The notes below the pieces were generated by a model that worked only from the letters and a program-made list of their open reading frames with translations, was not told where the DNA came from and ran no database searches. Below are positions 11,501 to 24,700 of a stretch of 64,000 nt of DNA, one piece after another (the stretch's first letter is position 1; every line of letters begins with the position of its first letter). The stretch is from assembly GCA_907165065.1 (NCBI GenBank), contig OU015524.1:60615295-60679294 (forward strand), in the 5' to 3' direction. The stretch comes from Caprimulgus europaeus. Taxonomy: Eukaryota; Chordata; Aves; Caprimulgiformes; Caprimulgidae. A program made the position numbers and the translations under genes.

Positions 11501-14500
11501 CCTTATTGTCTTTCATTCCCTGTTTCCCCACATTAACATTCAGAATGCCACCGGCCTATTAATAGATTGTATAAGCATGCAATGCAGACATATTCACCAG
11601 CACAGTTGCCCATATGGCTGTCACTCCATGTTCTGCACTGAAGGATGGATCCTTGTAGAAAACATTTCTGCCCTCAGACTTCTACTAGCCAATTTTACAT
11701 CTTCCCCAGATCAGAGACCCTCGCTGGCACCTCCAGGGGCATGCTTGGGCCTATGCACACGCTGGCTCCATGAATATTTAACAGAGAAATTGAGAAGAGA
11801 CTTGCTAGTGATCCATCTGTTAAGCTGCTGGAGCTATACCAGGGACCCATGAATTGGCTGCAGACTTATTCCATGATAATGCCAAGGTTCAACAGAGAAT
11901 TTAAGGCATTCACTTGATCCACTGCCCAAAGCTGACTACTGGCAAGAAGGGTGGCTGCAGTGCATAGCTGGTGACAGCAGATTTACCACTGAATAAAGCC
12001 AAAGCTATCTCTGAAATAATCAGCTGTGACTAACAATAAATAGTAACCTTACACTATCATTTTTTTAGGATAAATTTAGGATGTTTCTGCCCTATTTAAA
12101 GCAGCTAAGGTATGCTTCCTCACACCAGATTTTAGCAAACCCTTGTATTGTGCTAAGATGCCAAATAATATCCCTTGGATTTTTTGGCTTCCAGAACTCA
12201 CTTCCATACCCGATACTGCAAAATAATAACTGTATTTTAGGAAGAGAGAATGGGATAAGAAGGAGAATAGCATGTCAGATCAGTCCCTTATGTCATCTCC
12301 TGCCACCTAATGAAAGAGATTTTTTCTTGGGGAACAACATTGGAATTTCTTATAAATCATTGATGGGTCATAAAAAAAATGAGTCAGTCTCCTGCAGGAC
12401 ATATCACTCCTGTGTTGACATGGAAGCTATAGGACAACAGCTAAGTTTTCTCTCGCCCTTTCATGAATTTTAGATCTTGTTTTTGCCCTTTAAAATTGAA
12501 ACGTTCTTGTGCTTTAAAAGTCAAGCAAGCCACATTATTACTTTTCAAACAGGTTAAACTATTTTAAAAGAAAGGTTAGAAGAAAACAGTTGGTCATTTT
12601 TCTCAGCATGAAGCATCAGTTTGGATTTTAGGCTGGATCTGCCTGCATTTTTCTTTTTTTTCTTGTCTCCTCTTCCCAACTAACTGCTCTCCATGGGAGT
12701 CATTCAAAGTTGGATAAAACCCCTAAAGGTTTGCTCCTTTAGAAAATTTTTAGCTTGTTTAAATAAAATCCTTAACAAATGAAATTAATTGACACCATAT
12801 GAACTGGATGTCAGCAAATACAGAGAGAAGCTGTGTTCAACATAATGGCCTCTAGTCATTCTTAAACTCTGGAAGACCAAAATATAACCCTGTCTATTGG
12901 GTTACAGTGCTGAAAAAAGGCTTCTATTTCTCCACACAGACTGCAATTGGCAACATCATGAGGGTTAACTCAGTTGTTAAAACCATGTCTAAACATAATA
13001 AAATGCCCAACTGCAGTAAAGCCCTTAAGTACCATTAAAAAGACAGAGTAGTTAGTAAAACTAAGACTGTGGTTTGATGGCACCGTAAATCTGTCTTGAG
13101 GTCTCCAACTTAATGGTGTAGCACTGTGAAGCACAGCCCTGCTCTGGCTGAAACTCACAATCTTGCATAAAATTTACCTATTTTTTTCTGACAGGCTGCT
13201 TTCAAACAGATATGTTTGTTCATTAACATCTGGTCCATGCAAAAGTTTCTCGGGACTTCCCTATTTGGTCTACTCCTACCATTCCTGCTCTGTATCTTCA
13301 GAGGACTCTGGATGTCAACAGCCTTTACTAAACATGATCTTAGAGCTTCCATTTTGGTTGTATTTCCATTTTTGTTTCTCCCTCTGATTGAATCTTTCCT
13401 GATCATGAACTCCTGATCTAGCTCTAAATAGTTAGACCTTCAGCATCCAGCAGCTGGCACAAACAGTGTCTGAGTTTATCTGTTTCATGGCTTTGCTTTT
13501 GTCTGTTTGGTGGCTTTACTTTTCCTGAAGTTCAGTCTTTTGGGGTCTGGACAGGAGCTGTTGGCCCTAACAGAGCTCTGGCAATGCACATTAGGAAATG
13601 ATCTGTCATTCCCTTCTGCACAGATGCTTCAGTGTAGGCTCCAAAGTGACCTGGAACAAGACAGGCCAAGACTGGGCTCCACAAGAGACTGCAAACAAAA
13701 CCATAGTCAATCTGGTGCTGCAAGATTAACATACCTCTAGTAGGAAGCACTCCAGAACACCTGAGCGTGGCCTTTAACACTGGTTCACTTTACCCAAGGA
13801 AGAGAGATATCCTAAAAACCATGACAGGGCTATCCAGAGAATGGATATTTACCATTACCTATTACAAGGATGAAACAATTTGATCAGCTTGTCATAGGCT
13901 AGAAAATGAAGCCTTCTTTCTGGTCGTTTGGAGGGAAAGCTTTAATGTCATTTTCTGAGGATGCAGTTAGGCCCTAGATGTTTGGCCAAAAGACTGACTG
14001 TTCTGTGTTGGCTGTCATCCACCTGTACCAGTCCCACTCTATTTGTCTAAGCCTACCTCACACCAAGGGTTCAACAAAAGCAGCCAACATTTTGGGTCTG
14101 GGACCACCCTAGCTGGACAAATATCCACTCCACACACAGTCCTCACACTTGATTAGGCTGGAACCAAAAGAAAGTAGTTTTTTAGAAAACTCTGAGGATA
14201 TCTACACATGTGCAAGAAATCTCAGTGACAGTTCATTACAGTCAGGAATGAATTTGGTGAAGTAAGGCCAGCCTGTATGCACATGTCCCCTCCTGAATAA
14301 TTACGAATCATATGTTACATCTCAGAAATGTGGTATAAGACTGAACTGTAGTTCAAAACACTGATACAACATCCACCAGATGGTCTCCAATCTATAAAGT
14401 CTCTTTCATGATCCTGTGTGAGTTGTTTTTCCTGACCAAGAATTCAGCATTCACCTTAGTCAGCCATGATCTGTAGCAGTATCATGCTGTATTTGGCTGG

Positions 14501-15284
14501 ATTTCTATTGGTCATGGAGAAAATAAGTTTCATCGTTATGTCATCACGGCCATTCCACAGACAATAGCACAGGCCATGGCAGAGAGCACTTTCAGATATT
14601 TTACACTCATCAGCTTCAGCTAGATTGGTACTTTTTCCTCACTTCAACTGGATTTGATAGAGGTAACCCATGCCAGGGCAAGTGCCTAAGATGCACAGGG
14701 TGAGTTGGATGCTGGAAGCGTTAACCTCTTCTTCACTGACTGCATGATATCAGACTAGATGCCTAGTTTTTAGGTGGCCACAGTCAAAACAAGATGAATA
14801 ACACCTATTGTGCAGGTTCAGGGTATATTAAAGTCTCTAAACAAGACTATGGGAGCAGAAAGAAATAGTAAATCCAGACAAAAAGCCAGCATGTCTCTGC
14901 TGGTGGGACTCAGTGCTAACAGATCTCCAGTCTTTTTTCACCACTGCCTGCCTGACAATTGGCTAGATGATGTTCTGCTGATCCAAGTGACCCTCTGGAT
15001 GCAGATGTTGACATATTTGACTAGCCTAGTAGTTCCAGCCCAGTTCACAGTGGAGTTTCTACAGACAAGCTGGCTTTGAGAAAATTCAACCCACAGCCCA
15101 CATGGTGGTACCATTGGTCTTTAATCACTGGCCCCTTCTCAAGACTGTCTAAGACCACCTGGAGTCATTGTTGCATGATGGATTTGCCCTCATCCCTAAC
15201 TGCTTTGCCTCTACTAGCAATAATTCTTGCCATGGCCCAGAGCTCAGAAGCTCTCCAAGGGACATAGCAGGAAGAGGTTCTTCA
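8521..15284. other. Non-coding block, no gene seen
   Basis: No transposon or exon was recognised between the first two CR1 copies. The block contains T15 at 10956-10970, A13 at 11181-11193, and a small perfect hairpin at 10539-10560 (8-bp arms, 6-nt loop). It also holds the window's longest non-repeat frame, 11382-11852 (156 codons), which has no recognisable domain. From about 13400 to the CR1 junction the sequence looks by eye less AT-rich than that around 8500-10500. It might include old, unrecognised repeat sequence. Confidence 0.6.
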
Positions 15285-16319
15285 TTCTCCCACAGCATCC
15301 TTGCTGCCAAATTGAGGTGTGGATTAGATGATCAGGTAGTGAGATGGACTGTTAACTGGCTGGTGGGAAGAAGCCAGAGAGTGGTGGTCAATGGGGCAGA
15401 GTCTAGTTGGAGACCTGTGTCTAGTGGAGTCCCTCAAAGGTCAGTACTAGGACCAGTACTATTCAATATATTCATCAACGACCTGGATGAGGGAACAGAG
15501 TGCACTGTCAGCAAGTTTGCTGATGATACCAAGCTGGGAGGAGTGGCTGACATGCCAGAAGGCTGTGCTGCCATCCAGTGAGACCTGGACAGGCTGGAGA
15601 GCTGGGCAGGGAAAAACTTAATGAAATATAATAAGGGCAAGTGTAGGGTGTTGCACCTGGGCAGGAACAACCCCAGGTTCCAATATAGGCTGAGGAATGA
15701 TCTACTAGAGAGCAGTGTAGGGGAAAGGGATCTGGGAGTCCTGGTGGACAGCAGGATGACCATGAGCCAGCACTGTGCCCTTGTGGCCAAGAAGGCCAAT
15801 GGCATCCTGGGGTGCATTAGAGGGGATGTGGTTAGTAGGTCAAGAGAGGTTCTTCTTCCCCTTTACTCTGCCCTGGTGAGGCCACATCTGGAATATTGTG
15901 TCCAGTTCCGGGCCCCACAGTTCAAGAAGGACAGGATGCTGCTTGAGAGAGTCCAGCGAAGAGCCACCAAAATGATTAAGGGAGTGGAGCATCTCCCTTA
16001 TGAGGAAAGGCTGAGGGAGCTGGGCCTCTTTAGCTTGGAAAAGAGGAGGCTGAGGGGTGACCTTATTAATGTTTATAAATATTTGAAGGGTGAGTGTGAG
16101 GAGGATGGGGTCAGGCTCTTCACAGTGATGACCAATGATAGGACAAGGGGCAATGGGTGTAAGCCGGAACACAGGAGGTTCCGCTTAAATTTGAGAAAGA
16201 ACTTCTTTACAGTGAGGGTGACAGAGCACTGGAACAGGCTGCCCAGGGAGGTTGTGGAGTCTCCTTCTCTGGAGACATTCAAGACCCGCCTGGACACCTT
16301 CCTGTGTGAACTCATGTAG
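15285..16319 (+). pseudogene. CR1 ORF2 reverse transcriptase, partial, one stop
   Basis: The frame is open from before the element boundary to a TGA at 15579-15581. It resumes in the same frame to the natural TAG at 16317-16319. Visible motifs are [40 protein letters not shown] with its catalytic Asp-Asp (FADD at 15516-15527), [36 protein letters not shown] and [15 protein letters not shown]. The stop follows CAG and precedes GAC-CTG-GAC, where related CR1 proteins carry arginine. A CGA-to-TGA change by CpG decay is the simplest explanation. The normally conserved PQGS block reads PQRS (AGG at 15438-15440), a second lesion. The endonuclease and N-terminal RT are missing. Antisense frames over this stretch are shadows. 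Confidence 0.95.
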
Positions 16320-16403
16320 GTGTTCCTGCTCCGGCAGGGGGACTGGACCGGATGATCTTTCGAGGTCCCTTCCAATCCCTAGCATTCTGTGATTCTGTGA
16401 TTC
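15285..16403 (+). mobile_element. CR1 LINE, about 1.1 kb, 5'-truncated in the RT domain
   Basis: This is the largest transposable element in the window. Homology begins at F-S-H-S-I-L, apparently just downstream of the first catalytic aspartate block of the RT palm (inference). It continues through the FADD motif and the CR1 C-terminus, then a 3' UTR and two ATTCTGTG-type tail units plus a partial one. The 3' UTR contains CTGCTCCGGCAGGGGGACTG and GATCTTTCGAGGTCCCTTCC. The element shares its last 238 bp with the copy at 58584-58824 at about 94-95% identity (13 differences counted by eye), so both derive from one subfamily. No target-site duplication was evident, which is usual for CR1. Confidence 0.97.
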
Positions 16404-19307
16404 ATCTAACTAGCAAAGTCTGCAAGCTGCAAGAGATCAATGGCAGTTTGAAGTGATTGCTAGAACCAGCCCACATCTTCACTGCCAATGTGCATCATGG
16501 ACAAGAAGCTACCTGTGCCTGCAGAAGCCAGGCACTGCATGCAGCAGACACACTCTTGACCACACCAGTTATGTGTGTGTTGATTGTTTTGCATCAATAG
16601 TCAGGCCAGACCATGCTGCTTGACATCTTCTGGACAGTCTAGGTTGCCAGTGTCTTGGACACATGGTTAGACAGGGATTTCTAATAATTACAGTTCTGGG
16701 ATGAGGCCTGGGAGGTGAAACAATCCTCAGAGATCTTCCTGCACAGAAGCACTGTGTTCTTCCAGCAACATTTGTTCTTTACATAAAGCCTGAGATCCTC
16801 AGATCAGCTAGTACTGCTTCCAGCCACTTTCAGGATAGCCCCCCTTAGCACCCAAAGCAGTAGCCACAGAAAATTTATCTTCAGAGCCCTCCTACAAGAC
16901 CATGGGAAAATGTTAGCCAACTACAGACATACCCCCCAGGATTCTGGAAGTGGGTTTTAGGAGACTATTATCATGAGCAACTCACTTTTTGAGCAACTTA
17001 TGAAGGAAGACACAGCCACAGTAAATCTCTGTTATTTTCTGATGGTCAAAATCTTTAATGGGGTTTGTCCCAACACCCTGTTGAGCAAAGATAATTACCT
17101 GGCAGGTTCTGTAGACCCTTACAAGTTTCTCCATCTGAGGAATCAATCAGACAAGCAAGATTTGTAAACACATAGGACACGTAATGGTGGGAGGCATCTG
17201 TAGTCAAGGCTGGAGTGAATATTGACAGTACAGAGTTATTCCAATCACCATTACATAAGGCTGTAGAGCTTTGATCCCATGACAAGAGTCAGTGCTTATA
17301 ACACTGAACTAGAGGATAATTAGTTTTACTAAAATAAATAAATAAAATATTTTATTTTTTTTAAAAAAACACCCTTTGGATATTACTGTTTACACCATTA
17401 GTTGAAAAGGAGGAGTTTATGCATCCACACACAAAATGCTTAACATTTCTGCTGAAAATGAAAACAACAAGCACAGTTTTGACCCGTACTGTAGAGCTAT
17501 GTGTTGGAATCTGATCACTGTAATCTAAATATACTCTGAAAGCAACTATTCCTGTGGGATGGCTGCATGCAACAGCAGCAATGATAAACAAGATGATGGA
17601 CAACACAGAACTTGTTGCTTCTTAAAAAACATGTTGTTTTTTTCATAATGAAACTTGAAGTTTATGAGTCCCTAAATTCTCTTTTAATACTTTCAGTCCC
17701 TTCCATTTCCTCAAAACATCATTTTTCACATACTGCTCTCTTCATTTCTCCTGCTTCACATGAAACACTATGCAGCTTGTCTGGCTCAGAGCTATGCTGC
17801 ACTGATCAGCTAGTCAGTATGCATACATTGACTGGCCACTTAGATGCCCCCTCTCAGAATGGATAATGGACTAAATTCTATCAGGCTTTCTCCCCAGAAT
17901 AACATTCATTACGGTTTCTACATAGTCATTGTATGCCATCTATCCTGGTTGAATTTTGTTTCATCTTTCTGCTATCAACATCTCCTAAGTTGATGAATGG
18001 GTTTCACACCTACTGGGCATGAAAGGTGTGGGCTGCTGGGAGGAAGCTAAATGGAAAGTGACAGACAGAACCGACAACATGATTTGATAAGCTAATTTCT
18101 TTAGGAAGCTAGGCTAAATATGTAAGTCAGTACAAGATCATGTTTATTCTTCCTGATGATGATCATCCTTTTCTATGGATGTAGGCACTTGGAGAAAGAA
18201 GATTTCTTTATTACACTTTAAAGACATTCTTCAGAACTGCCAAATGAAATGGAACCACTCACTGAGTCGAAGTGGTTTGACTTGACTGCATCCGCAGTAT
18301 GTAGCCATTGTCCCTGAGTCTTTTTTGGTTTGGATATATATTAACTTCTGCTAACCTCAGATTCCAACAGAAATGGCTAGTGCCAGATAATCTGCCTAAG
18401 GAGTCAGCTGTGACCCTGTAGATAAAAGCTTTGGATAAAGTACCACGAACAGTTTCTACTCCAAATAAAATTAGGATTTCTAGTGACAGGTCAAAGTCTC
18501 TTTTGCATGTGCTCTATAAAACAAAAATACACGGTGATGACAAATGTGTCAAGCCAGTGATGGAAAACTATAAGAAGTAGGGACTTTCTTTTTTTGCATC
18601 ATATGCAGGAATAAAAAACTCGCAAAGCCCTACTGGAAAGAATTTCACCACCACCCCCATCACCACCTCACCACACACAGAGAACATCTTCCCTAAAATT
18701 TCAGCCTCCTGAAGTTACAGGGGTATTTCAGAGTTCTCTAGCACATGCAGCCCTTCAGGAATAGAGCTCTCTTTTGTAAGATTCAATTGCTTTCCTTAGC
18801 CCCTGTCAGGTTTCCTTTGGACCGCTGGTGTCATCCAGCCCATCCTTAGCCTGCTCATCCCCATAGGCAAATCAGACTCATGCTTATTTCCCTGAGTCTC
18901 ATGCTTGTAGTAAACCTAACTCCAACATGTGACCCTACCACAATACTGTGATGTATATATATATATATTTCCACTAATTTATAAATTGATTCTTCCTTTC
19001 CACCAGCATCCTCAATGCTTGTTGAAGTCATAAATAAACTTCTGTTTAAAACTGTGATGTTTTTAGAAGGAACTGCTGCAATGAAAGATAAAATATTCTG
19101 ATCTTTGCCCCTTGCTGTTTATTTCCTCTTCCAAAATTTTATGAAGAAACATCAAAGTGATGACAAGGAAAATATTTATTCCTCTTGCTGCACTGGGGCA
19201 GGGAAGGGGGTGAGTCAGGGAAGAATATGGGATTGCAAGGAATGGAGGAATCTTTTTAAGGTAAAACTGTAAGCCAGATGAAGACATGAGAAAATATTGC
19301 AGCAAAC

Positions 19308-19424
19308 TATCAACTATGTTTGTTTGACAAATGTTTTATATGTCAAGTAACGCATTTGATGAACAACCTAAAAAGCTGATTGAATATCAGAATAACTGAT
19401 TTGTCAAACACATTATTTGATGAA
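19308..19424. repeat. Inverted repeat with 12-bp perfect arms
   Basis: TGTTTGACAAAT at 19321-19332 is repeated in perfect inverted form at 19399-19410. The match extends outward only weakly (ATCAA followed by TA on both sides). Spacing between the core arms is 66 bp. This could be a decayed palindromic MITE, but in AT-rich DNA a 12-bp inverted pair at this distance is not far from chance expectation. Confidence 0.4.
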
Positions 19425-21679
19425 AGATAACAATTTATTGACTAATGGTTGTATTTTGTTAATCATATCTCAAAGTCCCCAGTCAAGAAAAACTCCTCTG
19501 AAGCCAAATCCTGAAATCTTTATTTTGAATCAAGGGTTGCTCCTCACCAGAGTACTCAGCTATTCACTGCTGTCAAGATGGTGCTATTCACCTGGCAGGA
19601 AATGCACAGGAGGTGAATTTGTGCACTTGAGATTACGATTTTTTGGCCTGAAGAATGCATTTTTATGGCCTGTATAAATATACTTTTTTTTTTCCCAAAT
19701 ATCTCCAAAATTCCCTCTTTCCCACTGCAGTTATTTGCATAAAACATAGCTATTAAACTGCATGAAAGCACCAGTCTTGAGAAGAGTCACCATCATCAAA
19801 CATTTGGTCTTAAAAATATAGACTGCACTGACACACAGGAACAGTTTAGATCAGGAAAAGGACACAGGAGATCAGTAGAGTCAGCTATAGTTCTCATCAA
19901 AACAATTTATTACTTTATATATTCATTTAATCAACAACATATTGCATTTATCACTGAAATAGACCAGGCTTTTAATGTTCCTGTATTACTACTGATCTTC
20001 CCAAACAATAACATATGAGTTCTGGTCAGCGTTCCATGGTGGTCATGTAGACTTTGCAGCATCAAAGAGAAACATTTCCTTCCTGTTGCTGATCTTCATT
20101 TGACATGGTCACAAACGGTGAGAAGAGAATGCATACCTATATGAGTGCAGGAAGGTGGGAACTGGATGCTGGCAACTGAAATGCCAATGTAACATTCCAT
20201 AAACTTGCAGAGTAGATGTTTCATTATTAATTTTGGCTTGTATTTTGCCTCTACATCACTCCAACTCTCCACTACCCTCACTATCCTCAACAGTGCTAAT
20301 TTTGGGCAGCCCTAAAGAAAATGTGCTGTATAAAACTAGTAGGTGTTATCATGTGAAAATAAAACAAAATTAGAAATTATTCCAATAGCTGCCACTGTCT
20401 AATGATCAGAAGAAATCTTGCATTGATGTCTAAACCAGAATAAATATACTGTTTTACTGACTTACTTGCATCTAAACAGAATCATATACTCTGAATGTAT
20501 TTGCATATAGAGCTGAACTTCACTCAGATTACTGCAGAGAAACAAGATTTATCCTGTTTGATTGCATATGTTCACTGGCACTTCAGATTACTTGCTTCCG
20601 TCAGGACTGCACTTCTGTGCATGAATGACTCAGTTTAGCTCTGCTGTGTATTATTACTACAGAGTGATATACTGTTGCCAGTGAAGCACCCAAGGAGAAT
20701 AGGCATCTTATGCAACTTGACATTCACCGGGGATTACATTTGAGTTATTCCTTATGTGTGGCTGCCTTTTGTCCTTGCCTAAACTCTATAACCATTACAA
20801 GAGGTCAGCTGAAGAAGCCAGAGTCAAAAGAGTTACCGGTGACAACTGCACTTTGGAAAAGCATTCTACAGAAAAATACTCCAGCTATAAAAGAGAGCAT
20901 CAGATAAAAGAAACTTTTGATTGGATGGAAATCACAGAATAGGAGCAGAAGAAATGTCTGGTTGAAGATATTTGATGGTTTAATGGAATCTGGAAGCAGG
21001 TCTTCCTAATTTGAACAGCGTGCCTAAAATGATCAGAACTAATGTAAATTCTACAAGGGCTACATTTCTAAATGCGGGGCCAATGCCACTTTGGTGCTTA
21101 GGCTAGGATAACCTCTTTTCCTTACATTTCCTGTCCTTTCTTCATTCTTTTCTCCTTTCTCCAGTTCTGTCTTCAAACTCTCTATAGCTTAGTAGGAATA
21201 TCCCAATAACATCTGTAACCTGGGAAAAACCTAGGACGACTCACACAACGCATGCTCACAGGGGCTGATCATCCTAGAGTCGGTGCCCTCCTTGGCTCAG
21301 CCAGCCTACAGCCCTCCACAATGAGACATATGTAACAAGGGACATATGTCCATAACATATCCAGACCTGTATCTGAACACCCACCTAAGCCCTATCTTTT
21401 TGAATCCCTGGCTCCACGGTGCCTTCCTGTTGTCACGAGATGGGCCATGGGATCCAGAGGCTCCACCAGGTATCTTTTGCAAGCAGGGAAGAAAGCAGAG
21501 CTGTCAGTCTGTGAGTCTCCCTGTGCTTGTGCACTGGTTGGTGTCTGTACTACCTGACATAAGCAGAGATAAGCACCAGGAACTGCAAGAAACTTGTTTC
21601 TCATTTCTCTTATTAGGCTTCTCACTTAGAAAGGCACCTAATACACACACCTGCACTGTGATCATGTAATTTTTATACT

Positions 21680-21706
21680 CACACACACACACACACAAAA
21701 AAAAAA
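21680..21706. repeat. (CA)9 dinucleotide run plus A tract
   Basis: Nine CA units on the plus strand are followed directly by an uninterrupted A run. It is a short simple repeat and probably only weakly polymorphic. Confidence 0.85.
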
Positions 21707-24700
21707 TATAAGCCATATTTACTGTAGGTGGTTACATAGTAAACTGAACATGTAAGGAAAACAGATTGTATATAGGTATAGATACGGATATTTATTTTTC
21801 TTTATAAAAAACAGAAATCACTATCGTGCTCAACTTTGTTCACTTGCACAAATATCCCACAAAGGTACCTCTAATACAGTAAAGAAAACTACCAGAACTT
21901 TTCTAATAGCTAAAAATATCTGATATATGCCCTGCATTCTCTGGGGCTTCTGTGTAAATGCTGTGCCATTCAGACCATGAACTGAATTTCACTGTTTATG
22001 TATTTGTGTTGTGTTTTCTTATTTTTATTGAGCTTGAATTAATCCTTTACTAGAGAAACTATTACATACTTTGATAATGAAAGCAGAGTAGACTAAAGGA
22101 AAAGAAAATTTATCAGGAAATAAGACCAAGTAAAAAGCACAGATTTTTGAAGTCTGCAATTGTGACCAAAATTTTTACTGGAAATAAAGTCATGTTATTA
22201 ATATATTCTTTATGACTCTACAAAAGGAATCTTGCAATAGGACAATTCAGGTAAAGAAGATAACTTCAACACTCTTCAGGAAGAAGTAAAGCTTAAAAAC
22301 AGAACTATAGTGTAGAATCTGTTTACAAGTATTAACATTTTTAAAGGCTTCAGAATGATTCAAAGGGGAAAAAGAAAAAGTAAAAAAATTAGTCCACAAA
22401 ACTATGGACATTTGAAACTTTGAATATTATCAAACTTAAAAATATCTGGTCTTTAACGTTCAATATAGGCTAAAATGTTCAAGAGAAACTATCAGCACTA
22501 CCAATGTTTTTCCATCTCAATATTTTTTTTGTGTAATATATTTTAATCAAAAGGCAATATTAAAATAGTTAGGTGGGTTGTCTTGTTTATAAATACTTTG
22601 GAAACCAAAATATTGTAAGTAGCACATCTTACATTAGAATGCTAATGAAAAATACCATAAGAGTGTGTTGCCAAGAAAATTTTGAAAGAAAATTTGAGCT
22701 CTTCACAGGATCATGGGAACAACTTTGAAATTTTTAAAGATCTTGCTGAATTATTTTGTTGTTCTCTTAACAACACCACAATTATAAGGAAAAAAAGTAT
22801 TAAGAATGCATGATTCACTAGACTTATTCTGTTGCAATGAACCCTTACAGTCTAAGTATTTTTTGCTGTGTAGCATAGCAGTATGCAATCTGAATGTTTT
22901 AAAGTAAGTACTTGGATACTATGTAAGGTATGTCTTAATGGACACATTATTTTATTGCCTTACCACATGCTGGGCTGTCTCAAAGAGAACCTGATCGTTG
23001 CTCATGAAGCCTCAGAGGAGTCAGCAGAACTTTTATACTTCTTAACATGCACCCTGTGTGCAGTTTACCCAGCACATGGCAAGTTACAGGCCTTGATCAC
23101 CTCAGGTTGGTCACCATCATTGTTTCCACAGTGATGGTCTGACTGTGACATCTGCTCACTAAAAGTCTGGCCAGCAAACAGTGATGCTGAGCTCCTGCTT
23201 CACTGCAATGCCCATTACCCTGGGCCCAAAGAAAAATCCCCATCCTCTCCTATGTGTGGAATGAGAATAACATCCAACTTCTCCTAATTTAAGTATAGCC
23301 TCAATGCTCAGTTTGTTGTTTTGTATAATCAAGGAGGAAGTAGCTCCTGACTGTTTGCCCTTTCACACTGACAAGCCCTTCCTGGTCTATCTGCGCCTTG
23401 CAAGTTTGTACTCACTGATCTTGGACCAACCCTCCACCAAACATGGTTTTCAGAGTACTGTGTGCTTTGGGTGACATTTGCAGAAGCACAAGAGGAGCTT
23501 TTGTGTCGGGCTGTGTACATATCTGGAGGTCAACACCAAACACAGCAAAGTGGTATGCCTCCCTGAATAGATAAGCCCCAAGCCCCGTTCTCAAATAAAG
23601 AGACCGCAGCTCTGAAGTGCCTAAGTCACTTTTGAAAAAAATATTATTAAGTGCTTTGTAAAATGCAACTTGTTTGACTTCTTGGTTCTTGAAAGAAGTC
23701 AGCTGCCTCGTATACACAGAAACTTTGACAGACTCAGTAGCACATGGAAAGTGCACATTTAGCCAGCTGCCTCCTGCATTCTGTAAAGTACAATTTCCTC
23801 CAGGAGAGGGGATATATTAGGAGTCTGTATCTCACTTCGTTCACCCTCAGACAGAAAAATAAAAGGCAATATTTTGAAAAGCAGCATGAAAAAATCCATC
23901 ACAAAAGATAAAAAACTATCATTTCAAAACCTGCCTGTTTCCTCAGAGAGAGGGTCTTTGTGATGGAAGCTCTCTGTTGTTGAGGAGAAAGCACACACAT
24001 ATACATAAACATATCCCACATAGTCTGTGACACACTGCTTCCCTTCTAAACATAGAGTGCATTATCTGCGTCGCTGTACATATCAGCAGCTGAGTGGCTG
24101 CTCAACACCATGTTTATCTAATGGACCATAATAGACAGAGCAATCGAGCACAATAGACAGTGAGATGTGTAAGTATGCTCTGAGCTAGTACAAATCCTTT
24201 TTTCTCTTCACCAAATGGGGAAAGGAGGGGGTGAGGGCATTACACAAGACAGATCACACGGCTGTCCGGCAGCCACTGAACCATAGCATAAAGGCCTTGT
24301 TTAGATAAATAATGACTCCTTTACTTTATTCTTAGAAGGGGAAGTCTCTAGAGCTAATACATAATGTCCCACAACTGCTTCTGGCATCTGTTTTTCAGGG
24401 AGAGGATTGGGCCATTTATAAGGGGATCCATTTTCACAAAGGTCTGCTCTGTTGTAGAGAGAATTCATCTCTTCCCATTAATAGATCCCATCCACTTACA
24501 AAGGGCAAAAAGGCAATGAGTTAAGAGTCCCAACACAGTGTTTTGGAAATGAACTAGGAAGTCAAATAATGTGTCTTCCTCAGACCTCTTCTGAGCATCT
24601 TACAGTGTCCCAAGAAGAGTACACTAAGCAAAGGAAAAACTGTCATCAGCTGAAAAAACTGGGATTATTAGGATATTTCCTTCTCCATTGTTTTGAGGTT

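Noticed and set aside
12081..12473. 130-codon plus-strand frame
   Set aside because: Low-quality amino-acid composition, no domain, no context. Expected by chance in a 64-kb window.
15434..16385. Minus-strand open frames across the CR1 copy (15434-15817, 15840-16172, 16073-16375, 16185-16385)
   Set aside because: They are antisense shadows of the CR1 reverse-transcriptase frame and have no recognisable domains.
23225..23290. MIR-like words (TGTGTGGAATGAGAATAACA) after a TGGGC motif
   Set aside because: The similarity is limited to one short word and could be chance. The neighbouring sequence does not continue the MIR order.
23412..23756. 114-codon minus-strand frame
   Set aside because: No recognisable family or exon signals, and overlapped by another short frame.
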